Source: an uncultured Spongiibacteraceae bacterium
GTDB lineage: Bacteria; Pseudomonadota; Gammaproteobacteria; Pseudomonadales; CAMLJR01
Reading direction: 5' to 3'
NCBI GenBank assembly: GCA_946480345.1
Contig: CAMLJR010000023.1
Location: 1 to 23,918, forward strand
Length of the DNA: 23,918 bases
The translations under genes were made by a program, and so were the position numbers. This document shows positions 15,753 through 23,779 of the stretch, piece by piece; positions within the stretch are counted from its first letter, which is position 1, and each line of letters starts with the position of its first letter. The notes beneath the pieces are model-generated. The model was not told the origin of the DNA and made no database searches. It saw only the letters and a list, made by a program, of their open reading frames with translations.

Positions 15753-16040
15753 TTATCCCAACACAGCATTAATTTTCTCCGCCAACGCAAAATCACGCAC
15801 ACTGATTCCGCCAGCATCATGCGTGGTCAGCCAGATTTCTACGCGATTGTAGACATTGAACCATTCGGGATGGTGATCGGCTTTTTCGGCGACGATGGCA
15901 ATTTGTGTCATAAATCCGAACGCCTGCGAGAAATCCTGAAACTGAATATGTCGATATAGCTTACCTTCGCGAATGCTCCAGTGCGGCATCGACAATAAGC
16001 GTTGTTGTAAATCTTCGTGCGACAGTTTTTGTATCGACAT
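15753..16040 (-). CDS. phhB: Pterin-4-alpha-carbinolamine dehydratase
   Basis: It dehydrates 4a-hydroxytetrahydrobiopterin, recycling the pterin cofactor, usually of phenylalanine hydroxylase. The 95-residue protein has the family signature: H56-H57-P58 in ADHHPEW, then Y64 and V67 in VYNRV, and [17 protein letters not shown] with H74. These histidines form the active site in known enzymes. No phhA hydroxylase gene is nearby, so the partner is elsewhere; some bacteria use this protein in molybdopterin or other pterin metabolism. The gene lies 27 bases after trmA on the same strand and is probably co-transcribed with it. Confidence 0.92.
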   Translation of the reverse strand: MSIQKLSHEDLQQRLLSMPHWSIREGKLYRHIQFQDFSQAFGFMTQIAIVAEKADHHPEWFNVYNRVEIWLTTHDAGGISVRDFALAEKINAVLG

Positions 16041-16067
16041 GGCCGCGATCCTTTTTCAGTTTTCAAC

Positions 16068-17156
16068 TCAGCGTTTATGTAGCAGCACACCGCATTCAAG
16101 ATGATGTGTGTAGGGAAATTGATCGAATAATGCCAGTGCCGCGATACGATGGCTATCGTTTAGCTCGGCAATATTCGCGTGCAACGTCTGCGGATTGCAT
16201 GAAATATAGAGAATGTTGTCAAAACGACGCGCCAATGCGAGCGTCACATCGTCAAGTCCGCTGCGCGGTGGATCGACTAAAAGCGTGGTGAAACGATAGT
16301 CGTCGAGCGGGAGATGTTTGAGACGATTGAATGCGCGCCCGCCCGCTAAAGCGGTGCTGATTTCGTCGCTCGACATGCGCACGATGGCGACGTTATCGAT
16401 GCGGTTGACACTCAAGTTATGTTGCGCGGCTTTGACGGACGATTTTGAAATTTCGGTCGCCAGCACGCGCTGGAATAGCGGTGCCAGCGCCATCGTGAAA
16501 TTGCCGTTGCCGCAATAAAGTTCGATCAGATCGCCGCGCACATTCTGCAATTGCGAGCACGCCCAGCTCAGCATTTTTTGGTTAATGCCGCCGTTGGGTT
16601 GTGTGAAACTGTTTTCGATCTGCCGATAGTGCAATTGCCGCGCGCCGACCGTTAGTCGTTCGCTGACATAATCAGTACGCAAAACGATTTTTTGTCCGCG
16701 GCTGCGGCCGATGATGGCGATATCCAGTTCACGCTGCAGCTGTTCGGCGGCGTGTCGCCATTCGTCATCGATGCGGCGGTGATAGACCAGTGTGACCAAC
16801 ACTTCTTCATCCAGTGTCGTCAGAAATTCCACGGTAAATAATTTGCGCCGCAATAGATCGCTTGCGAGCAATTTTTCGCGCAGCATCGGCATCAATCGAT
16901 TAATGCATTTGGCGCCTGCTGGAAAATCCGAGATGCGAACAGGAATTTGCGGTGCGTCCGGGTCGAACATTACATAATCGATGTTGTCGCCGTCGTGCCA
17001 AATGCGAAATTCTGCGCGCAGTCGGTAATGCAGCGGCGCGGATTCGAAAATGTTTGGCGGCGGCGCGTCGAATTCGGCGAATTGTTCACGCAAGGCATGC
17101 ACTTTGGCCGCGAGTTGTTCCGAGTAGCGCGCGGGGTCGATGACAGGTAAAGGCAT
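16068..17156 (-). CDS. trmA: tRNA (uracil-54-C5)-methyltransferase
   Basis: It makes ribothymidine at position 54 in the T-loop of tRNAs using S-adenosylmethionine. The product is 362 residues; E. coli TrmA has 366. Visible features: NSFTQPN before the methyltransferase domain, the SAM-binding LYCGNGNF motif, VDPPRSGLDD, the nucleophile C320 in YISCNPQTL, and the general base E354 in HHLECGVLL. All are conserved TrmA positions, offset by four from E. coli. No N-terminal iron-sulfur cysteines are present, which rules out RlmD. The start ATG at 17156 has a weak GGAT site upstream. The promoter described at 17187-17215 probably drives trmA and phhB. Confidence 0.95.
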   Translation of the reverse strand: MPLPVIDPARYSEQLAAKVHALREQFAEFDAPPPNIFESAPLHYRLRAEFRIWHDGDNIDYVMFDPDAPQIPVRISDFPAGAKCINRLMPMLREKLLASDLLRRKLFTVEFLTTLDEEVLVTLVYHRRIDDEWRHAAEQLQRELDIAIIGRSRGQKIVLRTDYVSERLTVGARQLHYRQIENSFTQPNGGINQKMLSWACSQLQNVRGDLIELYCGNGNFTMALAPLFQRVLATEISKSSVKAAQHNLSVNRIDNVAIVRMSSDEISTALAGGRAFNRLKHLPLDDYRFTTLLVDPPRSGLDDVTLALARRFDNILYISCNPQTLHANIAELNDSHRIAALALFDQFPYTHHLECGVLLHKR

Positions 17157-17186
17157 GATGGATCCGATGGGGTTTTAAGCGGCGGC

Positions 17187-17215
17187 ATTATACGCCGCGG
17201 CCACATGATGATCAG
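17187..17215 (-). promoter_or_regulatory. trmA promoter with GC-rich discriminator
   Basis: On the minus strand a perfect TATAAT (17192-17187) has a weak CTGATC at 17215-17210, 17 bases upstream. It is followed at once by GCCGCCGC, a GC-rich discriminator. Transcription would start near 17180, about 25 bases before the ATG. The -10 box also lies in the loop of an inverted repeat (GCGGCG 17179-17184, CGCCGC 17193-17198). GC-rich discriminators are typical of promoters under stringent control. Confidence 0.6.
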
Positions 17216-17251
17216 CTACAATTGCCCGGCCGAATGGAGGGAGTGATTGCG

Positions 17252-18265
17252 ATGAAAGTATTGGTGACGGGCGGTGCCGGGTATATCGGCAGCCACACCT
17301 GTGTAGAGTTGTTGAATGCTGGCCATGATGTGGTTGTGGTCGATAATTTATCCAACAGCAGTGCTGAATCGCTGCGCCGCGTCGAGCAAATAACCGGTCG
17401 TGCCGTGAAGCTCGAAATGGTCGACATCCGCAATAAATCCGCGCTCGATGTGATTTTTTCCGAAGAGCAGTTCGATGCCGTTATTCATTTCGCCGGGCTG
17501 AAAGCGGTTGGCGAATCGGTATCGCAGCCGTTGCGTTATTACCAGAATAATGTCGAAGGTACTCTGACGCTGTGTGAGGTGATGGCGAAATATCAGGTTT
17601 TCAATCTGGTATTCAGTTCGTCGGCCACCGTGTACGGCGATCCGAGCACTGTGCCGATTACCGAAGATTTTCCGCTGTCGGCGACCAATCCATATGGTCG
17701 TTCAAAGTTGATGGTCGAGGAAATCATGCGCGATCTTGGTAGAGCGGATTCGCGCTGGAACCTGATTTTGCTGCGCTATTTCAATCCGGTCGGCGCGCAT
17801 GAAAGCGGATTGATCGGCGAAGACCCCAATGGCATTCCAAATAACCTGACGCCATATATCACGCAAGTTGCTGTAGGCAAGCTCGAACAGCTATCGGTAT
17901 TCGGCAACGATTATTCGACGATCGATGGCACCGGCGTGCGCGATTATATTCATGTGGTCGATCTCGCCATCGGCCATTTAAAAGCGCTGGATAAACTCGC
18001 GCAGAAGCCCGGTGTTGTCGCATACAACCTAGGCACGGGGCAGGGATATTCGGTGCTGGAAATGATCGCGGCGTTCGAAAAGGCCTGCGGTACTAAAATC
18101 AATTACCGCATTGTGGCGCGTCGCCCCGGCGATATCGCCAGTTGCTATGCCGATCCGACGTTCGCCGCGCAGGAATTAAATTGGCGCGCCGAGCGGGGTA
18201 TAGATGCAATGACCCGCGATGCATGGAAATGGCAGAAACAAAATCCGCAGGGCTTTGCAGGCTAA
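17252..18265 (+). CDS. galE: UDP-glucose 4-epimerase
   Basis: It interconverts UDP-glucose and UDP-galactose with tightly bound NAD+, supplying galactose units for cell-surface sugars or the Leloir pathway. The product is 337 residues, close to E. coli GalE (338). The Rossmann loop is [10 protein letters not shown] at the N-terminus. The catalytic pair is Y148-x3-K152 in NPYGRSK, with the active-site serine region [25 protein letters not shown] and the [10 protein letters not shown] signature complete the GalE set. I chose the ATG at 17252, which has GGAGGGAG eight bases upstream, over the frame extension to 17222. It is divergent from trmA and ends directly against the stop codon of the convergent gene, with no terminator between. 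Confidence 0.95.
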   Translation: MKVLVTGGAGYIGSHTCVELLNAGHDVVVVDNLSNSSAESLRRVEQITGRAVKLEMVDIRNKSALDVIFSEEQFDAVIHFAGLKAVGESVSQPLRYYQNNVEGTLTLCEVMAKYQVFNLVFSSSATVYGDPSTVPITEDFPLSATNPYGRSKLMVEEIMRDLGRADSRWNLILLRYFNPVGAHESGLIGEDPNGIPNNLTPYITQVAVGKLEQLSVFGNDYSTIDGTGVRDYIHVVDLAIGHLKALDKLAQKPGVVAYNLGTGQGYSVLEMIAAFEKACGTKINYRIVARRPGDIASCYADPTFAAQELNWRAERGIDAMTRDAWKWQKQNPQGFAG

Positions 18266-19294
18266 TTAAAGCCGGTTGCGGTTACGCCCATCCCAGTAGG
18301 TTTGGGCAAGTTGCAGCGCGCTCGGTTGATCATCGGCGCGTTGCAATAGCCGTAGAACGATCGCCAGTGTTCCGATAATCGCAAGCTCGCCGTATTCGTC
18401 CCGGGCGTTGCCGCGCCAGACATTGCGCAAATGGTCGATCTCGAGATTTTCCGGCTGCTCCTGTCTGCCCTCGATCATTTTTGGCCACGTTTCATCGAGC
18501 AAATTACCATTGCGTACGCTGTAGACCTTGCACACTGCTTCCGGTTTGCGTTCGATTTCACCACCTTCGCCTTTAAATACGCTTGCATTCGATTGGTTTA
18601 AGTCGGCGGCCGCCTGTTGATGGCGCAATGCATACGGCGGATGAAAAATACTTTGCACGCTGTAAGTCGCCGCCAGCGGATTCAATAGCCGCACCAGCGA
18701 ATGTACCGGAGAACGCAGGCCGAGTTCATTGCGCAGGTCGATCATCGCCTGAAGGGGCGGGCAGAGCTGACGTAGCGGCATGAATGCAAAGTGGGTTTGG
18801 TCGAGTGCATGCTCGACATCGCTCCACGAGTGGGCGCTGCGAATGCCGAGAGCAGTTAGCGCGGATTCCGTGTACAACCGGCCTTGGGTATGGCCGCCGC
18901 TGCCGTGCATGAATACGCGAGTGCCGTTATCGGCGAGAGCTAACGCGCTCAGCAGAAACCACGGTAAATGTTTGCGCTTGCCGGCATAGCTCGACCAATC
19001 GAGATGCACGGCAATATTGTCCGGCGCATCCATCACCAGGCGTGCGGCTTCGACAAAACCGGTCAGCTCGTCGGCGCTTTCCTCTTTCACTCGTAACAGC
19101 ATCAGGAATGCGCCGATCTGGGCCGGCGTCGCTTCGCCACGCAGAATCCTGCCCATCGCATCGCGTGCTTCTTCGCGCGATAACGAGCGCGAGCCGCTTT
19201 TACCTTTGCCGAGAATGCGCACGTACGGCGCAAACGCATGCTCATTCGGCTTGGCAGTTAGATCGGATTTTGCGATCGAATCGGTCGGGGCCAT
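18266..19294 (-). CDS. ybiB: TrpD2/YbiB-type protein (phosphoribosyltransferase fold)
   Basis: A 342-residue protein with the fold of anthranilate phosphoribosyltransferase, like E. coli YbiB, which binds nucleic acids without clear sequence preference and is not thought to act in tryptophan synthesis. The helical N-terminal half has LSREEARDAMGRILRGEATP and AQIGAFLMLLRVKEES. The glycine loop HGSGGHTQGRLY stands where TrpD enzymes have their GTGGD motif; the change argues against ordinary TrpD activity. LVRLLNPLA and FHPPY follow. The start lies eight bases after tusE and the spacing suggests it is the last gene of the tus operon. Its stop abuts the galE stop. Confidence 0.85.
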   Translation of the reverse strand: MAPTDSIAKSDLTAKPNEHAFAPYVRILGKGKSGSRSLSREEARDAMGRILRGEATPAQIGAFLMLLRVKEESADELTGFVEAARLVMDAPDNIAVHLDWSSYAGKRKHLPWFLLSALALADNGTRVFMHGSGGHTQGRLYTESALTALGIRSAHSWSDVEHALDQTHFAFMPLRQLCPPLQAMIDLRNELGLRSPVHSLVRLLNPLAATYSVQSIFHPPYALRHQQAAADLNQSNASVFKGEGGEIERKPEAVCKVYSVRNGNLLDETWPKMIEGRQEQPENLEIDHLRNVWRGNARDEYGELAIIGTLAIVLRLLQRADDQPSALQLAQTYWDGRNRNRL

Positions 19295-19302
19295 CGGTTA
19301 AC

Positions 19303-19632
19303 TCACAAACAATGTTCTGGGCGGGGCAGGCCGGCGATTTTGCTGGCAATTTTCGCGGGACTGCCGGGGAACAGTTTCAGCAGATAAATACTGTTGCCTT
19401 TATCGGCGCCGCAGCGCTGGCCGACGTATTTCACCAGCGGACGCATGGAGGGCGATTGTTCGAATTGTCGATAAAACTCGCGCAGCGCATCGATGATTTC
19501 CCAATGTGCAGGAGTCATCACGATATTTTCATGGCTTGCGATGACGGCGCCGACGCTTTGACTCCAATCGTCGAAGTTTTCGAGATATCCATCGTTATCA
19601 GTGGCGATGACACGATCTTCGATTCGAAGCAT
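19303..19632 (-). CDS. tusE: Sulfur relay protein TusE (DsrC family)
   Basis: The last carrier in the sulfur relay, it passes sulfur from TusD to MnmA for 2-thiouridine at position 34 of tRNAs for Lys, Glu and Gln. The 109-residue protein has the family C-terminal arm AGLPRPEHCL, with C108 as the penultimate-residue carrier. The second cysteine of sulfite-reductase DsrC, ten residues earlier in the arm, is missing, which marks it as TusE. The fold shows MTPAHWEIIDALREFY. The start lies three bases after the tusB stop. Confidence 0.93.
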   Translation of the reverse strand: MLRIEDRVIATDNDGYLENFDDWSQSVGAVIASHENIVMTPAHWEIIDALREFYRQFEQSPSMRPLVKYVGQRCGADKGNSIYLLKLFPGSPAKIASKIAGLPRPEHCL

Positions 19633-19635
19633 TGA

Positions 19636-19929
19636 TCAGTACCAGCTTTGAATCGTTTCGTGCTCGCAGCACAGTTGTACGAAGCCTGCGTAATCGATGA
19701 TCTTGATGCCGGGCTCGATACGATTTATCAAACCGCGTGCGTCAATATCGGATTGCAATGCAAAGATGGCTTTGGATTTCGCACATAACCGTTGCGCCGT
19801 TTCGCTATTCGCGAGCGCCGCATACACGCCGTCTTCGATCAATATAATCGCCGCATTAGGGCCGCAGACGCGTAGGCAAGCGTCGAAACAATCGTGCACA
19901 TGCGGGGCTTTGTTGATCGTATGCAACAT
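19636..19929 (-). CDS. tusB: Sulfur relay protein TusB (DsrH family)
   Basis: A 97-residue subunit of the TusBCD hexamer that carries persulfide sulfur from TusA toward TusE in tRNA 2-thiolation. The start MLHTINKAP and the IILIEDGVYAAL stretch are typical of TusB. The start codon lies one base after the tusC stop, and its own stop three bases before tusE, so translation is likely coupled. TusB has no catalytic cysteine in E. coli; here cysteines occur at C14, C18, C22 and near the end (LCCEH), of unclear role. Confidence 0.9.
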   Translation of the reverse strand: MLHTINKAPHVHDCFDACLRVCGPNAAIILIEDGVYAALANSETAQRLCAKSKAIFALQSDIDARGLINRIEPGIKIIDYAGFVQLCCEHETIQSWY

Positions 19930-19930
19930 A

Positions 19931-20293
19931 TTAAAAATTCAGCACGATATCGCTGCGTTCGAGCAGCTGAGTAATTGCATGACTGTCGAGAAATTGCGCC
20001 GGCAGCGATAAATTGGTGCCGGACAATCGGTATTGGCGCATTGCATCGGCATCGACATAAAGCTCATTCACGTCATATAGAGGCAGTGCGGCGAATTGCT
20101 TTTCCAGCGATTTTTCCTGGATACCATCGCTTTGCTGATTGGTCGCGAGCACAGTGACGCCTGCACCGAGAAATAACAAGGCGACGGATTGATCGAAAGC
20201 TGCGCCGGCCATCGCAACATCAAGTGCTTCGCGAGCGAACGACTCGCCGTAGGGCGGACGGCGGCATACGATCAGAATACGTTTTTGTTTCAT
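19931..20293 (-). CDS. tusC: Sulfur relay protein TusC (DsrF family)
   Basis: A 120-residue subunit of the TusBCD complex. The opening MKQKRILIVCRRPPYG and YGESFAREALDVAMAGAAF match TusC/DsrF, where this region forms the core strand and first helix. I chose the ATG at 20293; an upstream TTG at 20314 would overlap the end of tusD by 11 bases and adds residues unlike the family. With this start the gap to tusD is ten bases. No strong ribosome site is seen, so it probably relies on coupling. Confidence 0.9.
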   Translation of the reverse strand: MKQKRILIVCRRPPYGESFAREALDVAMAGAAFDQSVALLFLGAGVTVLATNQQSDGIQEKSLEKQFAALPLYDVNELYVDADAMRQYRLSGTNLSLPAQFLDSHAITQLLERSDIVLNF

Positions 20294-20303
20294 GATTTGA
20301 AGG

Positions 20304-20699
20304 TCAGGCCCCAAAGGTCACGATGCGATCGGCATTCGCGCACGCATCGATCCACTGGCCGAGTCCGGAGAGAGCAAATGCGGGGTGCAGATTCGCGGCG
20401 GATTTGTTGTATCGCTTGGCCTCGCCGGCATCGAGAACGCCGCGTTTCAGCGCGCTTGCAACGCAGACCACCAGATCGATTTTTTGCTGCTGGGCGAGTT
20501 CAGCCCATTGCTCCGCCATCGATCGCTGGCCCGCAGGAGGGATCAGCCACTGATTGCCGCAATGCACACCATCGTGAAAGAAAAATACGCGCAGAACTTC
20601 GTGGCCAGCATCGAGCGCCGCTCGCGTGAAATTCAGCGCAGATTGCGGAGCCTGAGTTGAAACCGGTGCGCCGAGCACCATTAACGCGAAGCTAGTCAT
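20304..20699 (-). CDS. tusD: Sulfur relay protein TusD (DsrE family)
   Basis: The catalytic subunit of TusBCD, it takes sulfur from TusA as a persulfide and hands it to TusE. The 131-residue protein has C79 in DLVVCVASALKRG, matching the active cysteine 78 of E. coli. FFHDGVHCGN and LSGLGQWIDACANADR are also family features. It is first in the order tusD-C-B-E-trpD2. The start codon lies inside a 22-bp tandem duplication and lacks a visible ribosome site, so the start region may be disturbed. A terminator separates it from the BI-1 gene upstream, so it must have its own promoter, which I could not place. Confidence 0.92.
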   Translation of the reverse strand: MTSFALMVLGAPVSTQAPQSALNFTRAALDAGHEVLRVFFFHDGVHCGNQWLIPPAGQRSMAEQWAELAQQQKIDLVVCVASALKRGVLDAGEAKRYNKSAANLHPAFALSGLGQWIDACANADRIVTFGA

Positions 20700-20723
20700 G
20701 GTAAAACGCGAAGCCAGTCATGG
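20683..20723. repeat. 22-bp tandem duplication over the tusD start codon
   Basis: AACGCGAAGCTAGTCATGG (20683-20701) recurs as AACGCGAAGCCAGTCATGG (20705-20723) with one mismatch and a period of 22. Each copy carries the ATG on the minus strand. Because 22 is not a multiple of three, the upstream ATG (20721-20719) is out of frame and opens a nine-codon frame, MTGFAFYHD, ending in TAG at 20694-20692, across the true start at 20699. Confidence 0.85.
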
Positions 20724-20750
20724 AGCAAATAAAAGCGATCGTCATCAAAC

Positions 20751-20779
20751 AAAAAAGCCCCGGAATAAGGCCGGGGCTT
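20751..20779 (-). terminator. Rho-independent terminator after the BI-1 gene
   Basis: Read on the minus strand, AAGCCCCGG and CCGGGGCTT form a perfect nine-pair stem with a seven-base loop, followed by a T-run (TTTTTTG). It lies 16 bases past the stop of the BI-1 gene and ends its transcript before tusD. Confidence 0.88.
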
Positions 20780-20795
20780 GGTGTGCTTCAAGTGA

Positions 20796-21461
20796 TCAGC
20801 GATCGTCGCCGCTGAACGCACTGAGCAGATTGAGCAAGCTCATGAAAATATTGTAGATGGACACATATAACGTAACGGTGGCGCGAATGTAATTGCGCTC
20901 GCCACCATGAATAATCTCGCTGGTTTGATACAGAATTACCGCACTCGAAAACAGCATAAAACCAGCGCTTATTGCCAGGTTGAGTGCCGGCAGCTTCAAG
21001 AACACACCCGCCAGCATCGCAACGATTAATACAATTGAGCCGGCGAACAAAAATCCCGACATAAATGAAAAGTCTTTACGGGATACGAGCGCATAGCCTG
21101 ACAGCGCGAAGAAAATAATCGCAGTTCCACCGAGCGCCTGCATGACTATCTGCGAGCCGACAGCGGAGCCCATGAACATGCCAATTATCGGCCCCGTCGT
21201 GTAACCGATAAAGCCGGTGAAGGCGAATACCGCGGCCAATCCCCACGCGCTGTTGGCGAGCATATGCGTCAGAAACAGCAAGCCGTAAGTGCCGCCGATC
21301 ATGACCCAGATGTTAAGCGGCGCGCTATTGAGAGAGAGGAATGCGGTAAATGCGCTGAATCCCAACGTCATCGCCAACAATATGTAGGTGTTTTTGAGCA
21401 CCTTGTTAACAGCAACCGCATTATCCGCGTAGGAATTTGGAAGCAATACGCGATCTTGCAT
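20796..21461 (-). CDS. BI-1/YccA family inner-membrane protein
   Basis: A 221-residue protein with about seven membrane segments (for example YILLAMTLGFSAFTAFLSL and ALGGTAIIFFALSGYALV). It has the family features GPIIGMFM and the C-terminal VTLYVSIYNIFMSLLNLL. Members of the BI-1 family act as pH-sensitive calcium leak channels; E. coli YccA also modulates the FtsH protease. Which holds here is unknown. TGGAGA stands seven bases before the ATG. Adjacency to tus genes is also known in E. coli (yccA-tusE), though here a terminator separates them. Confidence 0.92.
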   Translation of the reverse strand: MQDRVLLPNSYADNAVAVNKVLKNTYILLAMTLGFSAFTAFLSLNSAPLNIWVMIGGTYGLLFLTHMLANSAWGLAAVFAFTGFIGYTTGPIIGMFMGSAVGSQIVMQALGGTAIIFFALSGYALVSRKDFSFMSGFLFAGSIVLIVAMLAGVFLKLPALNLAISAGFMLFSSAVILYQTSEIIHGGERNYIRATVTLYVSIYNIFMSLLNLLSAFSGDDR

Positions 21462-21502
21462 AACCGTATCTCCAGTAAGTATTACATTTGACGAATGCCG
21501 CC

Positions 21503-21530
21503 ATCATAACGATGGGCAGCGCAAAAGCAA
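21503..21530 (-). promoter_or_regulatory. Candidate promoter of the BI-1 gene
   Basis: On the minus strand TTGCTT (21530-21525) and TATGAT (21508-21503) are 16 bases apart, with the start of transcription expected about 35 bases before the ATG. The -10 is good and the -35 modest. Confidence 0.4.
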
Positions 21531-21538
21531 AATAGCCG

Positions 21539-23476
21539 TTAACGCGCCGGCGCGGAGACAGCGGTGAGTTTTGACGCTACTTCTGTGGATGGGGGAAGAA
21601 TCTCGTCGCGCAGCACCCCGGTCAAATATTTCGCGCCAAACATATTCAAATGATTGCTATCGAAATAAAGCAGCTTATTGTTGACGGCCACTTTGCAATG
21701 ATCCGTTTCGCATAGCACGGCTTCAGGGTGCAGCCGGCTAACGTCGCGCTGCGCATCGAGTAACGCAATGGCGCGTTTGTTGAGAGTGGCGTAATAATCG
21801 AACGGAATCGCAAGCTCATCGATAGACGCTCCGCGCATCGCCAACGATGAAGCCATCATCGGAATCGAATAGATCGCGCCGGGAATGGGATAAATAACGA
21901 CGACTTTTTTATTCGCTGCCTTCAGTTCGGCCACCGAACGCTCAAATCCGGTCTCGAATTGCTCATGGTATTCATCGGTTTCGTAGACGCGGTAGTGGGC
22001 GATCATAAATACCGTGTCGATTTCCTGATGCTGTTGAAGAAACGCCAGCACCTTATCGTTGTGCGCAATACAACCTTGGCGGGTATATGTCGAGAATCCG
22101 AGCGCTGGCGGGCACTGCGAATACGTGAACATTTTGATTGAGCGGTGCGAATCTTCCAGCAGCGATCCTATTGCCGGGGTCAATTCCGCCCCATGGCTAT
22201 CGGCCCATAGCGCGAAAGTGGGTGTGGCTGTTTTATAGCCATAAACGCAAAATTCCTCGGGTGCCATATTTTTTCCGTCATCGCCATGACACATTTTTCG
22301 ATCCGGATTGTTATCGAAACCTGCCTGTGCGTATTGCTGAGCTGCGTCGGGCATACGAATTTTCAAGCCGTTGCTGTAAACAATAATTGCTCCAATCACT
22401 AAGGTAGCGGCACTCGTTGCGCCAAAGAACGCGAATAAATTATTGCGCTTGCCGAAAATCGTTTTGTTGCGAAATGGCGCCTCGATATAACGCCATGAGA
22501 GATGGGCTAGCGCGCACGCAATGGCTATTTGTGCGATTTGGCCGCCGGTGCCGAGACCGCTCGGAAATATGAATCGCGCTAGCACGAATACGGGCCAGTG
22601 CCACAGATACAGCGAATACGAAATCAAACCGAAATAACGCAGTACCGGATTCCCCATCAATACGTTGAAGCGATTTTCGCTCACGCTGCCGGCTTGGAGG
22701 AGTAGGGCGGCGCCGAGGCAGGGCAGCAACGCGGCAACGCCTGGAAATACGGTGTCTTCGGTGTAAACGAAGATGCTGATAAGGATAAAGGCGAGACCCA
22801 CGATGCTAAGCGCTTCGGCATTGCCTCTTCGAAGCTCCCAGCGCGCCCCCCCTATTGCGATTAATGCACCGAGTGCGAGCTCCCATGCGCGAAAGGGGAT
22901 CAAGTAAAACGCCGAGGCTGGCCATTTGTAGGTGACGTATACGCAAACCACGAATGAAAAAATTGTTGCGCCCAGCAGGCATTGAAATACTTTGCCTTTA
23001 AAAAGACGGGTTGCGAATACCAGGAATAACGGGAAAAACAGATAAAACTGCTCTTCAACGCTCAGTGACCAAGTGTGTAAAAACGGATTCAGCGCGGAAT
23101 CTGCATTGAAATATCCCGACTGTTTGAAAAACAGAATATTTGTGGAATACAGATTCATAAAGATCAACGCCCAACCCATTTTCTTGAATTGGCCGTCGGG
23201 AATAACTAGCGCGGCTACGATCAGCGTCGCGATCGCAACCGCCAGTGCAGCAGGATAGATGCGTCGAATTCGGCGCTCATAAAACTGCACCAAGGAAAAC
23301 TGATCGCGGTGGATTTCGCGCAAGATGATCGATGTGATCAAAAAGCCGGAGATAACAAAAAATATGTCGACCCCGACGTAACCGCCCGATAGCACCGAGT
23401 AACCGGCATGAAAGAGAACGACAGGAATAACAGCGAAGGCACGTAAGCCATCGATATCAGTGCGGTAACGATCCAT
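21539..23476 (-). CDS. OafA-type membrane acyltransferase with C-terminal SGNH domain
   Basis: A 645-residue, two-part protein that probably adds acetyl or other acyl groups to a surface polysaccharide such as O-antigen. The N-terminal ~360 residues are an acyltransferase-3 domain with about ten membrane segments: RTDIDGLRAFAVIPVVLFH, DIFFVISGFLIT and HTWSLSVEEQFYLFFPL. The C-terminal periplasmic part is SGNH-hydrolase-like, with the nucleophile S427 in WADSHG and the D606-x2-H609 pair in YFDSNHLN. Together these match two-domain O-acetyltransferases of the OafA/OafB kind. AAGGA stands six bases before the ATG. No glycosyltransferase cluster is next to it, so the acceptor is unknown. Confidence 0.92.
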   Translation of the reverse strand: MDRYRTDIDGLRAFAVIPVVLFHAGYSVLSGGYVGVDIFFVISGFLITSIILREIHRDQFSLVQFYERRIRRIYPAALAVAIATLIVAALVIPDGQFKKMGWALIFMNLYSTNILFFKQSGYFNADSALNPFLHTWSLSVEEQFYLFFPLFLVFATRLFKGKVFQCLLGATIFSFVVCVYVTYKWPASAFYLIPFRAWELALGALIAIGGARWELRRGNAEALSIVGLAFILISIFVYTEDTVFPGVAALLPCLGAALLLQAGSVSENRFNVLMGNPVLRYFGLISYSLYLWHWPVFVLARFIFPSGLGTGGQIAQIAIACALAHLSWRYIEAPFRNKTIFGKRNNLFAFFGATSAATLVIGAIIVYSNGLKIRMPDAAQQYAQAGFDNNPDRKMCHGDDGKNMAPEEFCVYGYKTATPTFALWADSHGAELTPAIGSLLEDSHRSIKMFTYSQCPPALGFSTYTRQGCIAHNDKVLAFLQQHQEIDTVFMIAHYRVYETDEYHEQFETGFERSVAELKAANKKVVVIYPIPGAIYSIPMMASSLAMRGASIDELAIPFDYYATLNKRAIALLDAQRDVSRLHPEAVLCETDHCKVAVNNKLLYFDSNHLNMFGAKYLTGVLRDEILPPSTEVASKLTAVSAPAR

Positions 23477-23689
23477 CGGAAATCCTTCGTTTCGTATTTA
23501 TAGGGCAGGTGCTTTGAATTCACGGTGCAACAACCGATTTTTCAAGCACCATTCGTTCCGCATAACACGAAGCAGGTGGGCGGTACTTCAATTTTGTGTG
23601 CCAGTTCGCGGGCGATAAATACGAGCGGGGTACGGACAAACGTTGCGGATAAAAGGCGTCGCTGGCACAATGCGCGCCTCGCTTGTTAC
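23477..23689. other. Intergenic region between the acyltransferase gene and tRNA-Ser
   Basis: A 213-base stretch with the tRNA promoter near its right end. The promoter of the acyltransferase gene should also lie here but is not clear. Open frames across it are antisense or run into the tRNA and are not real. Confidence 0.5.
23643..23671 (+). promoter_or_regulatory. Stable-RNA-type promoter of tRNA-Ser
   Basis: TTGCGG (23643-23648) and CACAAT (23666-23671) are 17 bases apart and followed by GCGCGCC, a GC-rich discriminator typical of rRNA and tRNA promoters under growth-rate and ppGpp control. Transcription would begin about 12 bases before the tRNA. Confidence 0.6.
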
Positions 23690-23779
23690 GGAGGCGTGGC
23701 AGAGCGGTTGAATGCAGCAGTCTTGAAAACTGCCGAAGGGGCAACTCTTCCGTGAGTTCGAATCTCACCGCCTCCGCCA
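23690..23779 (+). tRNA. tRNA-Ser(UGA)
   Basis: The acceptor stem pairs GGAGGCG (23690-23696) with CGCCTCC (23769-23775), followed by discriminator G and an encoded CCA (23777-23779). The anticodon stem GCAGT/ACTGC (23717-23721, 23729-23733) encloses a seven-base loop with TGA at 23724-23726. The T-arm contains GTTCGAATC. A long variable arm (class II) fits serine. It reads UCN codons, mainly UCA. Confidence 0.96.

Noticed and set aside
19042..19635. Open frame of 197 codons on the plus strand
   Set aside because: Covers the starts of tusE and trpD2 on the opposite strand. Both real genes have clear family motifs.
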